Source of the DNA: Castanea sativa
Lineage: Eukaryota > Streptophyta > Magnoliopsida > Fagales > Fagaceae
Assembly: GCF_040712315.1 (NCBI RefSeq)
Contig: NC_134017.1
Location: forward strand, 49,907,636 to 49,971,635
Length of the DNA: 64,000 nt
Direction of reading: 5' to 3'
This document shows positions 58,459 to 64,000 of this stretch, one piece after another. How positions within the stretch are numbered: the stretch's first letter is position 1; each line of letters begins with the position of its first letter. Under the pieces are notes generated by a model that did no database searches, was not told the origin of the DNA, and worked only from the letters and a program-made list of their open reading frames with translations. A program made the position numbers and the translations under genes.

Positions 58459-59994
58459 TCAATGCAGCTTTGGATTTAGCCCTTCTGGCTTCTTATGCCA
58501 ATAGAGATAATTCGCACCCAAATCTGGTGTGGAAGCTTCATCATGACCAAATAATTCCTGATTATAGGGGTAATAAGGATTATCATTAGCAAAAGAGGCT
58601 TCAGAGGATGCCTCAGATTCTTGATCATTTCCTGAGTTAGCATTTGTAGCTTCTTCCTCATCCTTCCATTTTTGTTTTAACAAAGCAATTATGTTAGATT
58701 TACTGAGACCATCAAAGGCAGACTTTTTTCCTTTTGGTCTTGGCAGAAGACTTAGCAAGTTTAGTTACTAGGGCTGTCCAGGACCTGCTTGACCCACAAG
58801 AACCGCTCGACCCGCCGCCACTCAAACCAAAAGCTGACCGACTCGAGCACCACCGCAGTCAGTGACGGTTTTGTCCAGTGAAACTCGACCCTCGTCAGTT
58901 CGAGTTTCGATTTCACTTCTCTCAACCCGCCAGAGCTCGACCTGACCGATGAATAGGTAGATTTGTTTGATTTTCCTCCTTTTCTCTCTTAAATTAGCCA
59001 AGTTTTAGTGGAGATCTTCCTCTCTATGCCTATATCCGGTGGAGATCTCAAGTTCTTCACCTAGATTCGGTGGAGATCTCAAGTTCTTCACCTAGATCCG
59101 GTGGAGATCTCAAGATCTTTGTCCATATCGAGTGGAGATCTTGAGTTCTCTGCTCAGATTTGGTGTAGATCCCGCGATTTTCACCCAGATCGGGCGGAAA
59201 TCTTGAGTTCTTCATCCAAATCCGATGGTGATCTTGTGATCTCGGTGATTTTCGGTGCAAATGGAGTGATTTTTGCATATTTAGGCGAAGTTTTTGTAGA
59301 TACCGGTGAAGTTTTTGAAGATTCCAGCAACGTTTTATAGGATCCAGCGACTCTCTTCACCGACCAAACTGACCCGAGCATCACCAGAACCCGAAACCGA
59401 CTCAACCGATTGACACTGGCGGTCGGTTTCAGGTCCCTCCACCTTCCACCTGACGCCGGCAAGTCGGGTCCGAGTTGGGTCCAAAACCGACTCAGCCCAA
59501 CTCGTGGACAGCCCTATTAGTTACAAATGTGGTAACAGGTGTAGTGGGTTGAGGCATTGCTGCTTAAACAGGGGGGTAAGCCAAAGCTTGAGCTTTTACA
59601 TAAGCAATAGTGTTAACAATGCTTTGAGTAACAGTAGGGAATTCCAGGACAACATTATCAATAACATCTTAGGTGTGGGAGAACTTGTCCCACCATTTAA
59701 CAAACCATTGCCTAGTAAGTACATCGCCTTCCTTGATATATTGCCATTTTAAGATCCAGGGACCTTGTATTTTTTAACAAAGTGTAGGGTCCCAGGAAAT
59801 TTAGCACCATGTGGATTTTTCTTATAAGGAGTTGTAAAATACTTGAAGGAGCCGGTCAAAGGTTCTAGGAAAATATCAATAACAGAGCCAAATTGCGTCC
59901 ACCAACGAATGAAACAAAGTGGGAGTTGAGAACTGAAATTTTTATCAAAATTGACAAATTGGGAATGGGTCATAGTTGCATCTAAGTATAGCAT
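58459..59994 (-). pseudogene. Unrecognised minus-strand ORF interrupted by a hAT element
   Basis: The N-terminal side, 59749-59994, reads LCFIRWWTQFGS and FKYFTTPYKKNPHGAKF. The C-terminal side, 58459-58758, is lysine- then acid-rich and reads KKSAFDGLSKSNIIALLKQKWKDEE and LFGHDEA. Together they look like part of a retroelement-type polyprotein, but I cannot name the family. The two sides are separated by the 748-bp hAT element with its target duplication, and by additional stops near 59749 and 59600. No protein product is possible. Confidence 0.45.
58769..59516. mobile_element. Non-autonomous hAT element 2 (748 bp, perfect ends)
   Basis: Perfect 12-bp inverted termini TAGGGCTGTCCA/TGGACAGCCCTA, flanked by the 8-bp duplication TTAGTTAC (58761-58768 and 59517-59524). 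Same family as 38946-39672: both begin with a run of CGACC(C)/CTCGAC words and contain repeated GATC(C/T)GG(T/C)GGAGATC motifs. Perfect termini suggest it is the younger of the two. No transposase gene. Confidence 0.92.
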
Positions 59995-61197
59995 GAACTT
60001 GAACCAGGCATGGATGTAATCATGGTAAGAATAAAGAAATGTTAAAGAGACTCTAGAAGTTTGACTTTAAGATTTTCTTTCCTATTAAGTGATAATTCTT
60101 TAGGGCTCAGAGAGATTCACTCTCTCTAACTCTAAAGCAATTCCCCACGTAGAATTTGTTCGTGTAATTGATGCAAGTATTGCTTTTACTTCTTAATTAA
60201 TATGCATGTTTGAATGTTTATTCTTTTATTAGCATATGTATTCAACTATGCTTTCCATGTTAACATGCAAATATCAATCTCTAGTATGATTTTCTTTTCA
60301 AAGTCTTGATTCCATGAATTCCATGACTAGAATATAATGATTGTTTGATTCACATGTTTGTACATATGGATTTAGGGTTGTCCATGATATAATCTTAGAT
60401 TGGTTATTTGTTATTAAATACTCCGGATCTGAAATTCTTTCTTTAAAACTCATTCTTTTCCATAATTCAAAATCAAATTGGGAATTCTTTCTTTAAAACT
60501 CATTCTTTTTTCATAATTAAAAATCAAATATGAAATTCTTTCTTTAAAACTCATTCTTTTTCATAGTAAAAAATCAAAAATGAAATTCTTTCTTTAAAAC
60601 TCATTCTTTTTTCATAATTAAAAATCATATCTGAAATTCTTTCTTTAAAACTCATTCGTTTTCACAATTAAAAATCAAATTTGAAATTCTTTCTTTAAAA
60701 CTCATTCTTTTTCATAATTAAAAATCAGCTCTGAAATTATCATTAAAAAATCATCTTTTCCATACCTAAAATTATATATGAATTTTTCTCACCAAAATTC
60801 AGTAGAGTCTAGATCTCCACTTTGTCATCAAAAATATTTTTATAAAAATCAATATCAAACCTATATTTTTTTAACATTTTTTTCCACATTAAATATCAGA
60901 TCTGATTTCTTTACACAAAGGAGTATACAAATCTGAGGTCTTTGTATAACATCCAACCATAGATCTAAGAAAACTAATATAACATGTTGCATATCATTGG
61001 TCATGGGTACTTAAATGGTCATTAGAGTCTAGAAGTTCGAATTTTATTTAGGTAGAAGGGGTGCCTAACTCCTTCCCATTCAATAACCTAACTCTTGAAC
61101 CATAGGTCTTGGTTCGTAGAATATTGCTTTATTTTTGTTTTGGTAGATTGTATTTATGAACAAAGTTTAGTATTTTTTTATAGATTGTATTTAGGAC
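59995..61197 (+). repeat. Partial LTR-like sequence related to 10648-12774
   Basis: Shares with the earlier LTR the segment GGGTGCCTAAC(T/A)CCTTC(C/T)CATT followed by TAACCTA(A/G) (61059 versus 12497) and flanking TAGATTGTA words. The upstream part has GTTCGTGTAATTGATGCAAG and a short leader-like region. It is cut on the right by the family A LTR that starts at 61198. The left edge is not defined. Confidence 0.45.
60431..60732 (+). repeat. Minisatellite, six units of 50-51 bp
   Basis: Units begin at 60431, 60481, 60532, 60582, 60633 and 60683, with a degenerate seventh at 60733. Each contains GAAATTCTTTCTTTAAAACTC, then ATTC(T/G)TTT and an A-rich tail AAAAATCA. Unlike the array at 11905 there is no strong inverted repeat. 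It occupies the corresponding place, some 330 bp before GGGTGCCTAAC, in its LTR. Confidence 0.92.
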
Positions 61198-62437
61198 TGT
61201 TAGGACATATGTGTTTCACTTGTTTAGAACATATGTCATTCTTTTATGTAACTGGCTAATCCTTTAACAAAACGCACTTAACTTGTAATTGGGTAGATTT
61301 AGGATGTGTTTAATGCTTCAAGAAACTGTGTTTCAAGATCAAGTGTTGAAGTCATCAAGTCTGTCCAAGAAACATGCTGAAAAGTGCAAGTTTATTAAAT
61401 CTCGACAGCTAGCATGTGTCGAGGTTTAAAGAGTTGTTCTAGTCCCGTGGCTCGACAGCTTCTTGACAGCATCTCAACACCTTTATCTGTCGAGGTTTAA
61501 GAAAAACAGATTTTGAGTTTTGTTTTGATTCCAATCCGTGGATGTGTCTTTGGGCCTTCTTTTCTCCTAACCCTAGACATATAAAATGATTATTTTAAGG
61601 GCCGTCAAAGTATTCACAAGTTGCACAAGCATTGAAAAATCCTTGTTCAAGCAAGTTGTGACTAGAGACAAAGTTCTTGCCCTAGTTCATCTCTCTTACT
61701 ATCTGTCGAGGTTTAAGAAAAACAGATTTTGATTCTGTTTTGATTCCAATCCATGAATGTGTCTTTAGGCCTTCTTTTCTCTTAACCCTAGATATACAAA
61801 AGGATTATTTTAAGGTCCGTCAAAGTATTCACAAGTTGCACAAGCATTGAAAAATCCTTGTTCAAGCAAGTTGTGACTAGAGACAAAGTTCTTGCCCTAG
61901 TTCATCTCTCTTGTGAAGAAGTTGCTGTGTAATGTGCACCGTAGGGTTTTGTAACCAAGCATCTTCTTAATCTTCATCGTGTGGATGAATTGAAGAACTG
62001 TGCAGCCAACAATCTTCTCTAGTTAGTGATTGAAGTCGCGTACTGATATCCGCGCAATTGGTTAGTCACGTTCTTGAGAGCCGTGCATTGAAAGGAGAAA
62101 TTGTTACTACAGAACAAGTCCAATTGGGTATTGGGGTAAGGGTTCAATTGTAGGTTGGTAAGGTACTTGAGATTCCTTTACTTGTAACCACTTGTTGTGA
62201 TAATAGTGGAATTTCAGGAGTGGTGACCTTAAAATCACCCGGTGGGGTTTTTGCCGTGTAGATTTTTCCCATTCATAAACAAATCACCGTGTATTTTATT
62301 TTTCGCTGCATACTTTAGTTTATTGGTGATTTGTTTGTGCTACCATACGTTTGCATGTTAATTTGATTAATTAATAACTTGACTAATTAATCAACTTAAT
62401 TCATCACAAGGGGTCAATACGTTTTTGGCCTATCAAG
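61198..62437 (+). repeat. Family A LTR (plus strand, copy 3) with internal tandem duplication
   Basis: Starts TGTTAGGACATATG and aligns with 9330-10320. It contains a direct duplication of about 215 bp (61485-61701 and 61702-61916; ATCTGTCGAGGTTTAAG to TTCATCTCTCTT) absent from copy 2. It is inserted into the LTR-like sequence ending at 61197. Confidence 0.85.
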
Positions 62438-62453
62438 TGGTATTAGAGTAGGC
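62438..62453 (+). other. Primer-binding site, family A copy 3
   Basis: TGGTATTAGAGTAGGC, two or more substitutions away from the canonical initiator-tRNA site, so priming would be weakened. Confidence 0.7.
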
Positions 62454-62491
62454 ACACTCTGATTAGGGTTTAGTTTTTACTGTGAGATCCA

Positions 62492-63392
62492 TTGACCCCT
62501 GTTGTCATGGAAACTCTTGATTGTTTTGATTTGCATGATCTTGTGTTGAATGATGATGGTGATATTCAAGATGCTTATTACAAGCTTTATAATTTTTATT
62601 TGAGATCTCTTGAATGTTCTACAAAATTAAAAGCCAAATTTAAAAAGGTCAAGCTTGAAAAATATGATTTGATTGCAAAATTGGGTGAAACCAATAATTT
62701 GAATGAGAATTTTAAAAATCAAATTTCATCTCAAGTTGAAAAAATTAAGAGTTTGGAAGAGCAACTAGTTGAATTTAAAACTGAAGTTGAAAAATTAACT
62801 AGTGCCAAACTTGTTGTTGAGCCTAACTCAAAAGAAAAATATTTTTATATTCCCCAATTTAAAAGGAATAATGAAGAGTTGAAGGCTAATATTTCTAGGA
62901 TAGACAATGGTATATAATCTGATGTTAATGCTGAAGTTTCTAAACCTATGTCTAAAACTCCTCCTAGGTTGAATAAAAATTCAGATTTTGTCCCCACTTG
63001 TCATCATTGTCACATTGTTGATCATATTAGGCCAAATTGTTCTAAGTTGAGGTCTCTGTCAACCTCTAAGGTTAGACCTCCTTCTAGGAAGCTGAGTAGC
63101 ATTAAAACTATTCATGTTTGTCACCATTGTGGTGCTTTCGGTCACACTCGTCCTAATTGTTTCAAGTTGTTTCCTCATAAGCGAGTGTCCAATAGGTCTC
63201 ATCCTTTGTCTAAAGGCTCTGTACCTATTCTTGATGAGTTATTAAAAGCTTTGAGCTTTTTAACTCAATTTTAGGGGAATTCTAATTCCTCTATGTCCTT
63301 TAGTAGACATAATAGGACATGTGCCTTTTCATCTTCACGGCCAAAGACTCGCGCTGTGTGGGTGAGAAAAGAGCCTAAGACATAATTGTCTT
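62492..63392 (+). pseudogene. Copia-type gag with large N-terminal deletion (family A copy 3)
   Basis: Open from 62492 to 62917 (141 residues), then a TAA and a second open piece (62948-63274). The start codon is immediately followed by IQDAYYKLYNF-like sequence, which in copies 1 and 2 lies after the first zinc knuckle. Both the UBN2 part and the first knuckle are therefore gone. It keeps the coiled coil (KIKSLEEQLVEFKTEVEKL) and has two CCHC boxes, CHHCHIVDHIRPNC (about 62998) and CHHCGAFGHTRPNC (about 63118), where copies 1 and 2 have one. The coiled coil is less degraded than in the other copies. Confidence 0.75.
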
Positions 63393-64000
63393 TTCTGTTT
63401 GTCCTCTGCTTTAATTCTTTCTATCTAAAGTAGGACTCTCTTTGCTTGATTTCTAATCTGCTTTTGGAATCATGCTTTCATGCATCTGCATTCTTTCCTT
63501 TCTTGCTTTCATGCATATGCATCTTTCTTTCATGCTTTCATGTTGTTTGTCTGTTTTTGTTTGGTTGTTTAGTTTTTATTTTGTTTTGTTTTCAAAATAA
63601 AAAAAATGGAAAAAATTATAAAAATACAAAAACAACTTGTGTATGTGTACATCGGTTCTTGTGAACTTTAAAATGGCCTTTGAAACAGAGTTCTCTAAAC
63701 TTTGTATTTCTTGTAGCTTAGATGAGCATTCTTATGCACAACTAAGCAAGTGAGATTTGTGGCTCTTTGTTTGTGATGAGTAAGGTTAAGTGATCTCTTG
63801 TACTTTACACTCGTATCACTCTTTTTGATGGGTAGGACTAGAAAATCCTAAGAGAAAGGTATAAATAACCATCTCACCATTGTTACCCACCAATCATGAT
63901 ATGACATTTGTATGCTTTGGCATAGCAAAAGTGGAATGTCAATGACATCTGTATGCTTCAGCATAGCAAAAGTGCAATGTAAATAACTTAACATAATTGG
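63393..64000 (+). other. Non-coding tail after gag, family A copy 3
   Basis: AT-rich sequence with TTCATGCATATGCATC and TTTTGTTTTGTTTTC runs, homologous to the stretch left of gag in copy 2 (7420-7833), including GTATCACTCTTTTTGATGGG (about 63815). No pol domain. It continues beyond the window. CATTTGTATGCTTTGGCATAGCAAAAGTG is nearly repeated within 60 bp at the end. Confidence 0.6.

Noticed and set aside
60431..60732. CRISPR array or centromeric satellite
   Set aside because: Only six units without spacers, embedded in an LTR-like sequence; too few for a satellite block.

Overview
The window is nuclear DNA of a flowering plant, most likely a woody eudicot. The evidence is one intron-rich leucine-rich-repeat receptor kinase gene with canonical GT-AG introns, set in a dense nest of plant-type Copia, Ty3/gypsy (Tat-like), LINE, hAT and MITE sequences. 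Species and genus cannot be fixed from the sequence; a Fagales-like tree is only a guess.

Layout. 1-10320: two copies of a Copia-type gag element (family A) in opposite orientation, with a truncated minus-strand Copia element (family B) between them. 10321-12866: a long LTR-like sequence with an array of about 50-bp hairpin repeats. 12868-13262: a family B LTR scrap. 13263-22960: a decayed Tat-type gypsy element whose pol lies on the minus strand and which carries a spliced extra gene on the plus strand. 22961-38180: the last intron, last exon and 3' flank of a broken receptor-kinase duplicate. Its intron has been swollen to more than 14 kb by MITEs, an LTR fragment, a back-to-back LTR junction, a nearly full-length Copia element (26773-33953) and an antisense LINE (33954-about 37455). 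38181-41580: two MITE-like elements, a hAT element and AT-rich spacer.

41667-56580 is the only intact host gene I can support: an LRR VIII-2 type receptor kinase (signal peptide, LRRs, malectin-like domain, transmembrane helix, RD kinase). My 24-exon model joins in frame to 1,003 residues. Its last intron, last exon and 3' flank are paralogous to the remnant at 22961-38180, so a tandem pair existed and one member was destroyed by transposons.

56581-64000: spacer, an unrecognised minus-strand ORF split by a second hAT element, part of another repeat-bearing LTR, and a third family A copy running off the window. Almost all transposon reading frames are broken. I found no tRNA, rRNA, CRISPR or clearly new biological system. 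The most interesting items are the spliced antisense gene with its own promoter in the gypsy element, the different internal deletions of the three family A gag genes, the paralogous empty/filled insertion sites, and the two unrelated minisatellites of about 50 bp at matching places in two LTRs.
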